Shown: positions 8,656-17,064 of the stretch, piece after piece
How positions within the stretch are numbered: the first letter of the stretch is position 1
How the letters are laid out: each line of letters opens with the position of its first letter
Origin: Microbacterium sp. AK009
GTDB lineage: Bacteria > Actinomycetota > Actinomycetes > Actinomycetales > Microbacteriaceae
Direction of reading: 5' to 3'
NCBI RefSeq assembly: GCF_013410955.1
Contig: NZ_JACCCG010000003.1
Location: forward strand, 310,001-374,000
Length of the DNA stretch: 64,000 bases
Notes under the pieces: generated by a model
Database searches by the model: none
Told to the model about the DNA's origin: nothing
The model's input: the letters and a program-made list of their open reading frames with translations, nothing else
Translations under genes and position numbers: made by a program

Positions 8656-9569
8656 GATGCGGGCTGCTCTCTGACCGGAGGGCCGCTCGGTTGCGCGAGA
8701 GGAGCGAACCGGGCGCGCCACACCTCGTCGATCCCCGCGGCGTCCCACCCGCCGGCCGCGTAGGCCGCGTCGAGCGGGGCGGGGTGCGCGTACAGGGTGA
8801 GCTTGTCGCCGCCGATGCCGATCGCCTGCCCGGTCACGCCCTGCGACGCCTCCGATGCGAGCCACACGATGAGCGGTGCGACGTCCTCGGGAGTCCCGAG
8901 TGCGTTGTCGCGGCGGAACCGTTCGGGTATCGGAACGCCGGCCAAGTAGTCCTGATAGACCTCCGCGTAGGCGGGGATCGTGGCGGTCATCGGCGACAGC
9001 GCCGTCGGGATGACGGCGTTCGCGGTGATCTCTGCGCGCGCGAGCTCCAGAGCCCAGGTGCGCGCCATCGCGACGAGCCCGGCCTTCACCGCGGCGTAGT
9101 TCGTCTGCCCGAAGCTGCCGAACTGCCCCGCGGGTGAACCGATGAGGATAATCCTGCCCCCCTCGCCCTGCTCCCTCATGAACGACGCCGCGGCCCGTCC
9201 GCAGGTGAAGGATCCGCGAAGGTGCGTGTCGACGACGAGGTCGAAGTCCGCGTCATCCATCTTCCACAGCACACGATCGCGCAGGACCCCCGCGTTCGCG
9301 ACGAGGACGTCCAGACGCCCGAAGTTCTCGCGAGCGGATGTCACGAGCGCGTCCGCGGTCTGCGTCGGACCCACCGCACCGACGGATGCGACGGCACGGC
9401 CTCCCGCCGTGACGATCTCCTCGACGACCTCGGTCGCGGCGGCTTCATCGATGTCGTTGACGACGACCGCCGCTCCGGCATCGGCCAGCGCGAGGGCATA
9501 CGCTCGCCCGAGGCTGCGGCCGGCACCCGTGACGATCGCGACCCGGTCGGTCAGCTTCACCCCGCTCAT
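8652..9569 (-). CDS. Short-chain dehydrogenase (3-hydroxyacyl-CoA type)
   Basis: A 305-residue classical SDR with the cofactor motif TGAGRSLG (about residues 14-21), NAG in VLVANAGVL, and the catalytic YxxxK in TNYAAVKAG. A roughly 40-residue C-terminal extension after the usual GGDKLT segment resembles the SDR half of multifunctional beta-oxidation enzymes. It probably oxidises a 3-hydroxyacyl-CoA with NAD+. Start and stop both overlap neighbours (MaoC upstream, ligase downstream). Confidence 0.85.
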   Translation of the reverse strand: MSGVKLTDRVAIVTGAGRSLGRAYALALADAGAAVVVNDIDEAAATEVVEEIVTAGGRAVASVGAVGPTQTADALVTSARENFGRLDVLVANAGVLRDRVLWKMDDADFDLVVDTHLRGSFTCGRAAASFMREQGEGGRIILIGSPAGQFGSFGQTNYAAVKAGLVAMARTWALELARAEITANAVIPTALSPMTATIPAYAEVYQDYLAGVPIPERFRRDNALGTPEDVAPLIVWLASEASQGVTGQAIGIGGDKLTLYAHPAPLDAAYAAGGWDAAGIDEVWRARFAPLAQPSGPPVREQPAS

Positions 9570-10015
9570 CGGTAGTGCCTCAGGACGAGCTCCGCCACGA
9601 CCGCCGGTTTGGTCGCACCCTCCACCTCGAAGGTGAGCAAGAGCGTGGCCTGATACCCGCCGGCGACCTCCGTCACGTCGGCGACCTCGCCGGCCACGCG
9701 GATGCGGGCGCCAGCAGGGACAGCCTGGGGGAAACGGATGCGGTTGTAGCCGTACACGATCCCCATCCCCGCCCCGGTCACGCGGTAGATCTCTCGGAGA
9801 GGTCGCACGACCATGCTCAGCGTGAGCATGCCGTGGGCGATGCGCCCGCCGTAGGGTGACGCCGCCGCGGCCTCGGCATCCACATGGATGGGATTGTCGT
9901 CGCCGGTCAGATCGGCGTAGACGTCGATGTCGTCCTGCGTGATGGCATGCCACGACGACGGCCCGAGCCGTCTTCCGACCGCGTCGGGGAGATCTTCCAA
10001 GGTGAAAGCCGTCAT
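9566..10015 (-). CDS. MaoC-family (R)-hydratase
   Basis: A 149-residue single hot-dog domain with the hydratase-2 signature. DDNPIHVD provides the catalytic Asp and His, followed by GRIAHGMLT. It hydrates an enoyl-CoA to the 3-hydroxyacyl-CoA and would act just before the SDR encoded downstream. The ATG at 10015 overlaps the stop of the alcohol dehydrogenase gene. Size is normal for single-domain members. Confidence 0.88.
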   Translation of the reverse strand: MTAFTLEDLPDAVGRRLGPSSWHAITQDDIDVYADLTGDDNPIHVDAEAAAASPYGGRIAHGMLTLSMVVRPLREIYRVTGAGMGIVYGYNRIRFPQAVPAGARIRVAGEVADVTEVAGGYQATLLLTFEVEGATKPAVVAELVLRHYR

Positions 10016-11160
10016 TGCTGCTCCTCTGCTGCGCGCGCGGCGCTCATGGTGATGATGGCGCGACCCGTGATCTCGCCACGGGAGAGCGCCCGGTAGGCCT
10101 CGTCCGCCTGGTCGAGCGTGTATCGGCGGGAAACGAGATCTGCGGGATCGAAAGAACCGGATGCGGCGAGCGCGGCGACCTGCGGCAGGTCGGTGCGTGT
10201 CCGCGCGCCGAACGACCCGATGATCTGCTGCCCCCGGCGCACGAGCGGGGTGATCTCGATCTCGGCGACGGCGGCCCCCGCCGCGATGCCGATCGCCACC
10301 ATCCGCCCGCCGTCGGCGAGCATCCCCACCGCCTGGGCGAATGTCGCGGGCCGTCCGAGTGCCTCGAAAGCGACGTCCACCCCGCCCGTGAGTTCGCGAA
10401 CACGCGCCACGGGATCCTCCCTCGCGGCATCCACCACGTCGGTCGCGCCGAGGTCCTTCGCGCGCACGAGCTTCTCCTGCGCGATGTCGATCGCCACGAT
10501 CCTCTCGGCGCCGGCCGCGCGGGCCATCGGGATCAGGCTCGTCCCGATGCCGCCGACACCGACGATGGCCACGGACATCCCCGGTGCGACCGCGCCGGCC
10601 CGGAAGACAGCTCCGTACGAGGTGAGCCCGGAGCAGCCCAGGATGCACGCGGTGTCGAGGTCGAGGTGGTCGTCGAGGCTCGTGAGGGCGGTCAGGGGGA
10701 CGACGGCGTACTCGGCGAGGCCTCCCATCGAGTACATCGCCAGGAACGAGCCGTCCGGCATCGCCAGCCGGCTCCTGCCGTCGTACAGCGTTCCCTCGAG
10801 CCGATTGCGGCGGAAGAATTCGGTGCAGAGGTCGTCGCGGTCGCGCGCGCACTGGGCACACGTGCCGCACGGCATGATGAACCCGGCCGCGACGCGGTCG
10901 CCCACCTGCAGCCTGCGCGTATCGGCGGTGCCGGCACCGATGGCCACGATCGATCCGCTCACCTCGTGACCGAGCACCGCCGGCCGCGGAAAGCGCACCT
11001 CGCCTTTCATGACGTGCAGGTCGGTGTGACAGACGCCGCACGCGCTCACGCGGAGGAGGGCCTCGCCCGGTCCGGGAACAGGGGTGGCGATCTCGCGCAC
11101 CTCCAGTCGGTCCTCCGCCAGGATCGCCGCCCGCATCGTCGCGGGAGGGGGAGTGGGCAC
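10012..11160 (-). CDS. Zinc-dependent alcohol dehydrogenase
   Basis: A 382-residue zinc MDR enzyme. Catalytic zinc ligands are seen in CGVCHTDLH and GHEVSG, the structural zinc in PCGTCAQCARDRDDLC, and the Rossmann motif in VGVGGIGTS. It oxidises an alcohol or aldehyde with NAD(P)+ and is the first gene of the operon. GTG 11160 is chosen because AGGAGG (11165-11170) lies before it. ATG 11136 is an alternative without a ribosome site. The intergenic space to the divergent UGSC gene carries a candidate IclR operator. Confidence 0.87.
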   Translation of the reverse strand: MPTPPPATMRAAILAEDRLEVREIATPVPGPGEALLRVSACGVCHTDLHVMKGEVRFPRPAVLGHEVSGSIVAIGAGTADTRRLQVGDRVAAGFIMPCGTCAQCARDRDDLCTEFFRRNRLEGTLYDGRSRLAMPDGSFLAMYSMGGLAEYAVVPLTALTSLDDHLDLDTACILGCSGLTSYGAVFRAGAVAPGMSVAIVGVGGIGTSLIPMARAAGAERIVAIDIAQEKLVRAKDLGATDVVDAAREDPVARVRELTGGVDVAFEALGRPATFAQAVGMLADGGRMVAIGIAAGAAVAEIEITPLVRRGQQIIGSFGARTRTDLPQVAALAASGSFDPADLVSRRYTLDQADEAYRALSRGEITGRAIITMSAARAAEEQQ

Positions 11161-11231
11161 GGGTCCTCCTCAGGTCGGCTTCAGGTCGTCGCCCCATCCT
11201 GGCCAGGGCGCCCCGCACAGGGCACGCACTC

Positions 11232-11249
11232 TTCCGCACAGCGAAAACG
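11232..11249. promoter_or_regulatory. Candidate IclR-type operator (site 1)
   Basis: The 18-mer TTCCGCACAGCGAAAACG lies between the divergent alcohol dehydrogenase operon and the UGSC gene. It forms an imperfect dyad, TTCCGC-ACA-GCGAAA. A matching site with compensating dyad changes is at 14953-14970 before the importer gene. This shape resembles IclR-family operators. The IclR gene at 18036-18878 is the likely binder, but this is inference. Confidence 0.45.
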
Positions 11250-11321
11250 AGGGTGCAGCCCGATGCGGCCGCCGTGCCATCCTGTCGACGTTCCGACCGA
11301 GACGCACCGAGGGAGATCGCG

Positions 11322-11867
11322 ATGGCACAGCTGGAAGCGCTGCTGGACCCGACAGGGATGGAGGCGGGCGCAGCCGACACCACGCTGTCGCCGCGACCGG
11401 TCAGCCTCAGGGGGCTCACGATCGGCCTCCTCGACAACACCAAACCCAACTCCACCCTGCTGCTCGAGACGATCGCCGCGCAGCTGCAGGAGCAGCACGG
11501 CGCCGGCGAGGCGCGGCTGTACACGAAGGACTACTTCGGAACGCCCGTGAAGCAGACGCTGCTCGAGGAGATCGTCCGCGAGTGCGACGTCGTCATCACC
11601 GCCGTCGGAGACTGCGGATCCTGCAGCGCGGCCACGGTCGCAGACGGGATCATGTTCGAGCGCGCGGGCGTGCCGACCGTCAGCATCACCTCCGACTCGT
11701 TCCTGATGTCGGGTCAGGCGATGGCGTCGGTCCAAGGCTTCCCGGGGTTCGACTTCTACGCGGTGAAGCACCCGATGGCGAGTCTGACAGCCGACGAGGT
11801 CCACGAGCGCGCGATGACCGCGATGCCCGAGGTGTTGAGGATCCTCGGAGTGGAGGAGGGACGATGA
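11322..11867 (+). CDS. UGSC-family protein (Cys form)
   Basis: A 181-residue protein with the redox-like motif C98-G-S-C101 in AVGDCGSCSAATVADGI. In selenoprotein members the first Cys is selenocysteine (U-G-S-C). Here codon 98 is TGC, so no recoding is needed. The fold around the motif (strand, CxxC, helix, RAGVPTVSI strand) recalls the redox subunit of glycine/proline reductases, but that is only a resemblance. ATG 11322 follows GAGGGAGA. It overlaps the next gene (ATGA) and heads a cluster with aconitase X and an ABC importer. The biochemical function is unknown. Confidence 0.75.
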   Translation: MAQLEALLDPTGMEAGAADTTLSPRPVSLRGLTIGLLDNTKPNSTLLLETIAAQLQEQHGAGEARLYTKDYFGTPVKQTLLEEIVRECDVVITAVGDCGSCSAATVADGIMFERAGVPTVSITSDSFLMSGQAMASVQGFPGFDFYAVKHPMASLTADEVHERAMTAMPEVLRILGVEEGR

Positions 11868-12979
11868 GTTCGCCGACGACCATGGATGACACCACGACCG
11901 CCGAGGCCGACGCGCTGCGAGAGATCGTCGAGCACTACTTCGACAAGGAGTGGACCGACGGCCTCCCCGTCGTTCCCGTGACCGAGACGCTGCTGGCGGA
12001 GTTCCTCGCCACCGTCGCGCGCGACCCCGACGAGGTGCTCTTCTCCATCACCCATCTGAACCGTCATCTGACGGTGCGGCTGGCGGCGATCAACGCGGCG
12101 ATGGCGGGGTGCCGCAGCGAATACTTCCCCGTCGTGGTGGCCGCGTGGGAGGCCATCGCGAAAGAGCCGCACCCCGCGCGGGGGATCTGGCAGTCCACGA
12201 CCGGCACGGCGCCGCTTCTCGTGGTCAACGGCCCCGTGCGCGAGCGGATCGGGCTCAACAGCACCGGCAACATCTTCGGCTCCGGCTTCCGTGCGAACGC
12301 CACCATCGGACGTGCCATCCGCCTGGGCTGCATCAACGTCTTCGGACTGCACCCGCACAAGCTCGACCAGGCGACGCAGGGCACTCCGGCGAAATACTCG
12401 GCGTGCATCGCCGAGAACGAGGAGCAGAGCCCGTGGCCGGCGCTTCACACCGAGCATGGCTTCGAAGCCTCCGACGACGTCGTGACGGCGTTCGTGATCC
12501 GCTCGGTCATCCACATCGAGGCGCGGCACACGCAGTCGCCCGAACAGCTCGCGCGAGATCTCACGGACACGATCGTCCGCACCGGAGCGTTGATCCACGA
12601 GTACACCAGCGCGCTGCTGGTGCTCACGCCCGAGCACGCGGACGTGTTCGCATCGGCCGGCTGGAGCAAGGACGACCTGCGGTCCTTCGTGTACGAGAAC
12701 GCGGTGCGCAAGCGCGAAGACCTCGTCGCGGTCGGCAAGGACGCGCTGTCGCACAAGACGCGCTGGCGTCTGGCGGCGACGCATCCCGACTCCATGCCCG
12801 ACTCCGCCAGCCAGACGGACGCGCCCGATAAGGTCCGGGCGCTGAGCAACCCCACCTCGATCCAGATCATGGTCGCCGGGGCCGACAATGCGGGGGTGTC
12901 GGCCGTCGTCGAGATCTTCACGCTCAACCCGCCCCGTGTGCACCCGTACTCGCATCAGCAGATCGGAGCGACAGCATGA
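11864..12979 (+). CDS. Conserved 371-aa protein of unknown function, UGSC partner
   Basis: A 371-residue soluble protein with no family I can name. Features include WTDGLPVVPVTE near the N-terminus, a glycine/asparagine-rich central stretch (GLNSTGNIFGSGFRANATIG), and single cysteines at the start of conserved-looking segments (GCINVFG, YSACIAENE). No signal peptide or membrane span is visible. It overlaps the UGSC gene upstream and the 85-aa gene downstream, so all three are translationally coupled and probably work together. A catalytic subunit whose redox partner is the UGSC protein is one plausible reading. Confidence 0.7.
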   Translation: MSSPTTMDDTTTAEADALREIVEHYFDKEWTDGLPVVPVTETLLAEFLATVARDPDEVLFSITHLNRHLTVRLAAINAAMAGCRSEYFPVVVAAWEAIAKEPHPARGIWQSTTGTAPLLVVNGPVRERIGLNSTGNIFGSGFRANATIGRAIRLGCINVFGLHPHKLDQATQGTPAKYSACIAENEEQSPWPALHTEHGFEASDDVVTAFVIRSVIHIEARHTQSPEQLARDLTDTIVRTGALIHEYTSALLVLTPEHADVFASAGWSKDDLRSFVYENAVRKREDLVAVGKDALSHKTRWRLAATHPDSMPDSASQTDAPDKVRALSNPTSIQIMVAGADNAGVSAVVEIFTLNPPRVHPYSHQQIGATA

Positions 12980-13233
12980 CCGAACCCACGAAGCCGCAGA
13001 CGGTCGATGAAGCGCTGCGGCAGTTCACCGACATGATGGCCGCCGACGGCTACGTCCTCAGCTGGGAGCCGTCGGACCCGCAGCGGATCGTGGTGCGGAT
13101 CGATGCGACCGAAGGCGCGTGCGCCGACTGCCTCGTGCCGGCCAACGTCATGGAGGCGATCATGGCCAAGGCGCTGGAGCCCACCCCCTACGCCCTCGAC
13201 CACGTCATCCTGCCCGCAGACGCCGCGCACTAG
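12976..13233 (+). CDS. Small CxxC protein (85 aa)
   Basis: An 85-residue acidic protein with one CxxC (GACADCLVP, about residues 48-56). The surroundings superficially resemble the NifU C-terminal domain (RIDATEGACADC). Such a pair could bind metal or an Fe-S cluster, or act as a thiol redox site. Its ATG overlaps the previous stop (ATGA), and the aconitase X gene starts eight bases after its own stop. This fits either cluster delivery to aconitase X or redox service to the UGSC protein. Both are inference. Confidence 0.7.
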   Translation: MTEPTKPQTVDEALRQFTDMMAADGYVLSWEPSDPQRIVVRIDATEGACADCLVPANVMEAIMAKALEPTPYALDHVILPADAAH

Positions 13234-13241
13234 GCGAGCCC

Positions 13242-14522
13242 ATGCGTCTCACCGACGATGAGAAGCGGATGCGCGACGGCGCTGAGGGCGAGGCCGTCGC
13301 CGCAGCGATGGACCTGCTGGTGCGCTACGGCGACGCGCTCGGCGCCGAGCGGCTCGTGGAGACCCGCAACGTCGCGGGCACGATGACCCAGCCGTCCCCG
13401 GCGAAGGCGAAACTCGTCGAGGAGGGCGGGTGGGCGAAGGCCTACGCGGTGATCAACCTCGACTGCGATCGAGACATCGAGATTCCGCGCATGAAGGTGC
13501 CGACCTGCCAGCTCCAGCACGGATTCGCCGGTGACGCCGCGGGGCTCACGCACTATGCCGACTCCTCCATCCGCCTGCAGGACGACGCCGAGTCGTACTT
13601 CAGCGACCGCGGCGTCAACATCCTCGCCACCTGCACCCCTTACCAGGTCGGCAACCTGCCCGTTCGCGGAGAGCACTGCGCCTGGATGGAGTCCTCGGCG
13701 GTGGTGTACTGCAATTCGGTCCTCGGGGCGCGCACGAACTGCGAGGGCGCATCGTCGACCGGTGCGGCTGCCCTCACCGGCAAGATCCCCTACTGGGGCA
13801 ATCACCTCCCGGAGAACCCTCACGCCACTCATCTCGTCCGTGCCGACGTCACCGTGGACGGTTTCCAGGAATGGGGGATGCTCGGCTACTTCGTGGGAGA
13901 ACTGGTGCAGGAGGCGCGGCCTGCGGTCGTGGGGAAGCTGGGCCAGCCCGACCTGGCCGACCTGAAGCACTTCGGCGCCGCGACCGCCACCTCCGGAGGG
14001 GTGGAGCTCTACCACCTGCCGGGCATCACTCCGGAGGCACCGACGCTCGAGGCCGCCTTCGGCGGAGCCCGCATCACGGAACCGGTCTCGTACGGTGCCC
14101 GCGAACGAGCCGCGGTCTACGACGCGCTCAACAGCCGCGGGACGAGCCGCGACGTCGACTTCGTGCTCCTGGGATGCCCGCACGCCTCCTTGGATCAGGT
14201 CGCTCAGCTCGCCGCACGGCTGGAGGGTCGCCGCCTGCACGCTGACACCGAGCTGTGGGTCATGATGCCGCGTGCGCTGTCATCCGTCGCCTTCCGCAAC
14301 GGATACACCCGCACGATCACGGCCGCAGGGGGCCGTGTCCTGACCGACTCCTGCCCGGCGATGTCGCGGGCGGCTCCGCCCGGGACGCGCGTCTTCGCGA
14401 CCGACTCCGCGAAGCAGGCGCACTATCTGCCGGCGATCCTCGGGATCGAGGCCTGGTTCGGAACGCTGACGGAGTGCGTCGACGCCGCGCTCACCGGGCG
14501 CTGGGGAGGCGGGCTGCGGTGA
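13242..14522 (+). CDS. Aconitase X, large (catalytic) subunit
   Basis: A 426-residue protein of the AcnX catalytic family (DUF521). Cysteines suitable for the Fe-S cluster occur in LATCTPYQVGN, GEHCAWMES, ARTNCEGAS and LTDSCPAMS. AcnX enzymes are dehydratases. Characterised members act on cis-3-hydroxy-L-proline or, in archaea, on mevalonate 5-phosphate. The small subunit is encoded separately just downstream with a GTGA overlap, so this is the split type. The importer next to it suggests the substrate is taken up from outside. Confidence 0.88.
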   Translation: MRLTDDEKRMRDGAEGEAVAAAMDLLVRYGDALGAERLVETRNVAGTMTQPSPAKAKLVEEGGWAKAYAVINLDCDRDIEIPRMKVPTCQLQHGFAGDAAGLTHYADSSIRLQDDAESYFSDRGVNILATCTPYQVGNLPVRGEHCAWMESSAVVYCNSVLGARTNCEGASSTGAAALTGKIPYWGNHLPENPHATHLVRADVTVDGFQEWGMLGYFVGELVQEARPAVVGKLGQPDLADLKHFGAATATSGGVELYHLPGITPEAPTLEAAFGGARITEPVSYGARERAAVYDALNSRGTSRDVDFVLLGCPHASLDQVAQLAARLEGRRLHADTELWVMMPRALSSVAFRNGYTRTITAAGGRVLTDSCPAMSRAAPPGTRVFATDSAKQAHYLPAILGIEAWFGTLTECVDAALTGRWGGGLR

Positions 14523-14941
14523 TCGAGCTCCGCGGGCGCGGGATCGTGCCCGGCGTCGTCGAGGCGCCCGCGCTGGTCACCCGCGAACCCATCTCGGGCT
14601 TCGGTGGAATCGACGTCACCACGGGAACGGTCATCGAGCCGCGGCACGAGCTCTTCGGAGTGTGCTTCACCGGTCGTGTGCTGGTGTTCCCTGGCGCCAA
14701 GGGCTCATCCGGCTGGTCGGGCTTCTTCCAGAGCACCCGGCTGATGGGAACCGCGCCGGCCGCGATGGTCTTCGATGTGCTCACCACCAAGGCGGTGCTG
14801 GGCGCGATCGTCACGCGCGTACCCACGGTGGTACAGGCGCTTCCCCGCCCCCTGGAGACCATCCGCACAGGTGACTTCGTGCGCGTCGACGGCGAGAGCG
14901 GTGTCGTCACGATCCTCGAATCCGCTTCGTCCTCGATGTGA
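14519..14941 (+). CDS. Aconitase X, small (swivel) subunit
   Basis: A 140-residue DUF126-type swivel domain with the family segment VFPGAKGSSGWSGFF. It pairs with the large subunit to close the AcnX active site, where the serines of the loop typically bind substrate. The GTG at 14519 overlaps the stop of the large-subunit gene, ensuring equal expression. The length is normal for split AcnX. Confidence 0.88.
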   Translation: MIELRGRGIVPGVVEAPALVTREPISGFGGIDVTTGTVIEPRHELFGVCFTGRVLVFPGAKGSSGWSGFFQSTRLMGTAPAAMVFDVLTTKAVLGAIVTRVPTVVQALPRPLETIRTGDFVRVDGESGVVTILESASSSM

Positions 14942-14952
14942 TCCACACGGCA

Positions 14953-14970
14953 TTCCATACAATGAAAAGG
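14953..14970. promoter_or_regulatory. Candidate IclR-type operator (site 2) with nearby -10 box
   Basis: TTCCATACAATGAAAAGG shares 13 of 18 positions with the site at 11232-11249, including TTCC, ACA and GAAAA. The changed pairs keep the dyad (AT-ACA-AT in place of GC-ACA-GC). TACAAT inside it (14958-14963) is a good -10 hexamer, so a bound repressor would block a promoter for the downstream importer genes. Confidence 0.45.
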
Positions 14971-15056
14971 TCATTGGACGACACGAAAGCGCTCTGCAGA
15001 CTCGTCACTGCCGCCCGCAATGGCGTGGGCGGATCATCCCGACACAGGAGTCAGAA

Positions 15057-16154
15057 ATGAGCAGAGCAGTGCGTCCCCCGGCCACGTCCCGCAGGCGGAT
15101 GAACGCCCGCGTCGCCACCGCGCTCCTGGCTGCAGGCGCGCTGGCGCTGACGGCCTGTTCCACGGGAGGAGCCCCCGCGGCATCCGACGGCGACGAGCAG
15201 GAGACCGAACTCACGAAGATGCTCGTCGTGACCTTCCTCCCGCTGGAGTCGTTCAGCTTCACGCCGGAGATGTTCGCGTACTCGGGCGGATACTTCGAGA
15301 AGCACGGGCTCGACGTCCAGCTGCAGCCGGTGCAGGGCACGGCCGCGGCCATTCAGGCGCTCCTGGGTGGGGCGACCCCGATCACCCGCGCCAGCACGGT
15401 GGATGTCTTCCCCGCCATGGAGCAGGGGCAGGAGCTCCGCTCGATCGGGACGATGGCCTACAAGTCGAACCTGCGGGTGGCCTCCACCGTAGACAACTCC
15501 ATCACCTCCACGTCGGACATGGAGGGTGCCACGATCGGGATGGGCTCGCTCGGCGGGACGAGCGAGAAGATGCTCGATCTGGCGCTCGGCGCGGACGGCG
15601 TCCCGCTGGACTCGGTGACCCGGCAGGCCGTGCCGGTGACGGGCGCCACCATGGAGGTGGTCCGCCAGGGGCAGCTCGACGGGTACATCGTGAGCCTGGA
15701 CACGTCGCTCGCGATCGCGCAGCAGAACGACGATGCGGTCGTCGATCCCGCGGGTCTGACCGACGCTCCCGACATCCAGACCTGGATCACCACCGCCGAC
15801 AATCTCGAGGATCCCGAACTCGTCGAAGACCTCGAGGCGTTCCTCGCCGCGATCGACGAGGCAGTGCAGGACGTCATCGACGACGCACCCAACGACTTCG
15901 AGAACGTGCTGCAGACGCTGCGTGAGAGCGGCGACTGGTCGTTCCCGGCGCTGGAGGACGACCAGGTCGCCGTCGAGGCCCTGAAGATCTACACCACCGA
16001 GACGTGGGTCAACGAGGCCGCCGACGTCCGCCTTCTGGAGAACGACATGGAGGCGTGGCAGACCACGTACGACACCTACGTCGATGCCGGACTCCTGCAG
16101 GGCGGCAAGGACCCGCAGGAGTGGATCACGAACGACTACGTGCCCGGCGACTGA
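15057..16154 (+). CDS. ABC transporter substrate-binding lipoprotein (NMT1/SsuA-like)
   Basis: A 365-residue exported lipoprotein. The N-terminal signal with lipobox LTACS is near residue 35, followed by an acidic linker. The NMT1-type periplasmic fold follows (LPLESFSFTPEMFAYSGGYF, then EKHGLDVQLQPVQG). The family binds small organic ligands such as sulfonates, pyrimidine precursors and aromatic acids. ATG 15057 follows CAGGAG. It is the first of three importer genes and is separated from the ATPase gene by a strong hairpin, the usual way to over-express the binding protein. The ligand is presumably the aconitase X pathway substrate. Confidence 0.88.
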   Translation: MSRAVRPPATSRRRMNARVATALLAAGALALTACSTGGAPAASDGDEQETELTKMLVVTFLPLESFSFTPEMFAYSGGYFEKHGLDVQLQPVQGTAAAIQALLGGATPITRASTVDVFPAMEQGQELRSIGTMAYKSNLRVASTVDNSITSTSDMEGATIGMGSLGGTSEKMLDLALGADGVPLDSVTRQAVPVTGATMEVVRQGQLDGYIVSLDTSLAIAQQNDDAVVDPAGLTDAPDIQTWITTADNLEDPELVEDLEAFLAAIDEAVQDVIDDAPNDFENVLQTLRESGDWSFPALEDDQVAVEALKIYTTETWVNEAADVRLLENDMEAWQTTYDTYVDAGLLQGGKDPQEWITNDYVPGD

Positions 16155-16160
16155 AACGAT

Positions 16161-16193
16161 GGTGACCCCGCCCGCTTCCCGGGCGGGGTCACC
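16161..16193 (+). terminator. Perfect 14-bp intergenic hairpin after the binding-protein gene
   Basis: GGTGACCCCGCCCG (16161-16174) pairs without mismatch with 16180-16193 over a 5-nt loop. There is no T-run, so it may act as an RNA-stabilising or attenuating structure that raises the ratio of binding protein to ATPase/permease. Confidence 0.6.
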
Positions 16194-16232
16194 ACTCTCC
16201 CCCGATCATCACGACGACACAGGAGGCCGACG

Positions 16233-17063
16233 ATGGCCAGCGAGACCGTCGCATCCGTTCTTCCCCCCACCACCGAGGTCGACAGACCCAGGCTCAAGAT
16301 CCAGGGCATCGGCCGCGACTTCCACACCAAGTCCGGCGTCACGCACGCGGTATCGGGAATCGACCTCGATATCCAGCGGGGCGAATTCGTCGCGCTCATC
16401 GGACGTTCCGGTTGCGGCAAGACGACCCTCCTGCGCATGATCGGCGGGCTTCTCGCCCCCAGCGCCGGAACGATCGAGGTCGACGGCAAGCCGCTGTGGA
16501 AGGGCAGCCGCGTCGATCCGACGGCGATCACCAAGCTCGGATTCGTCTTCCAGGAGAGCAACCTCTTCCCCTGGTTCTCGGTCCTGGACAACATCGCCCT
16601 TCCCCTGAAGCTCCGCGGAGTGGGCAAACGGGAGCGACGTGAACGCGCGCAGGAGCTGGCCGCGCTCGTCGGGCTCGCGGGGTTCGAGAAGTCCTACCCC
16701 CGCGAGCTCTCCGGTGGTATGCGTCAACGTGCCGCCATCGCCCGCGCATTGAGCACCCGCCCCGACCTCCTGCTCATGGACGAGCCGTTCGGCGCTCTCG
16801 ACGCGCTGACCCGGGAGCGGATGAATCTCGAGTTGCAGCGCATCGTGCTGGAGACGAACTCGACGGTGGTCTTCGTCACGCACGACATCCCCGAGGCGGT
16901 CTTCCTCGCGGATCGGGTGGTCCACATGACGCCGCGGCCGGGTCGGATCCGTCAGATCCTCCCCGTCGACACGCCCAAGCCCCGCACGATCGATCTGCAG
17001 ACCACCCCCGAATTCAACGACATCGTCCGCGCGCTGCGCCAGGACCTCGACGAGGAGCACTGA
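16233..17063 (+). CDS. ABC transporter ATP-binding protein
   Basis: A 276-residue nucleotide-binding subunit of the nitrate/sulfonate/taurine class. Walker A is GRSGCGKTT, the signature is LSGGMRQR, and Walker B is LLLMDEPFGALDA, followed by the H-loop VTHDIPEAV. It energises the permease encoded one base downstream of its stop. Together with the binding protein these form a complete importer. Length is normal. Confidence 0.92.
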   Translation: MASETVASVLPPTTEVDRPRLKIQGIGRDFHTKSGVTHAVSGIDLDIQRGEFVALIGRSGCGKTTLLRMIGGLLAPSAGTIEVDGKPLWKGSRVDPTAITKLGFVFQESNLFPWFSVLDNIALPLKLRGVGKRERRERAQELAALVGLAGFEKSYPRELSGGMRQRAAIARALSTRPDLLLMDEPFGALDALTRERMNLELQRIVLETNSTVVFVTHDIPEAVFLADRVVHMTPRPGRIRQILPVDTPKPRTIDLQTTPEFNDIVRALRQDLDEEH

Positions 17064-17064
17064 G

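Noticed and set aside
11322..11867. Selenoprotein with recoded UGA
   Set aside because: The first position of the GSC motif is TGC (Cys), and no in-frame TGA or nearby SECIS-like need exists.
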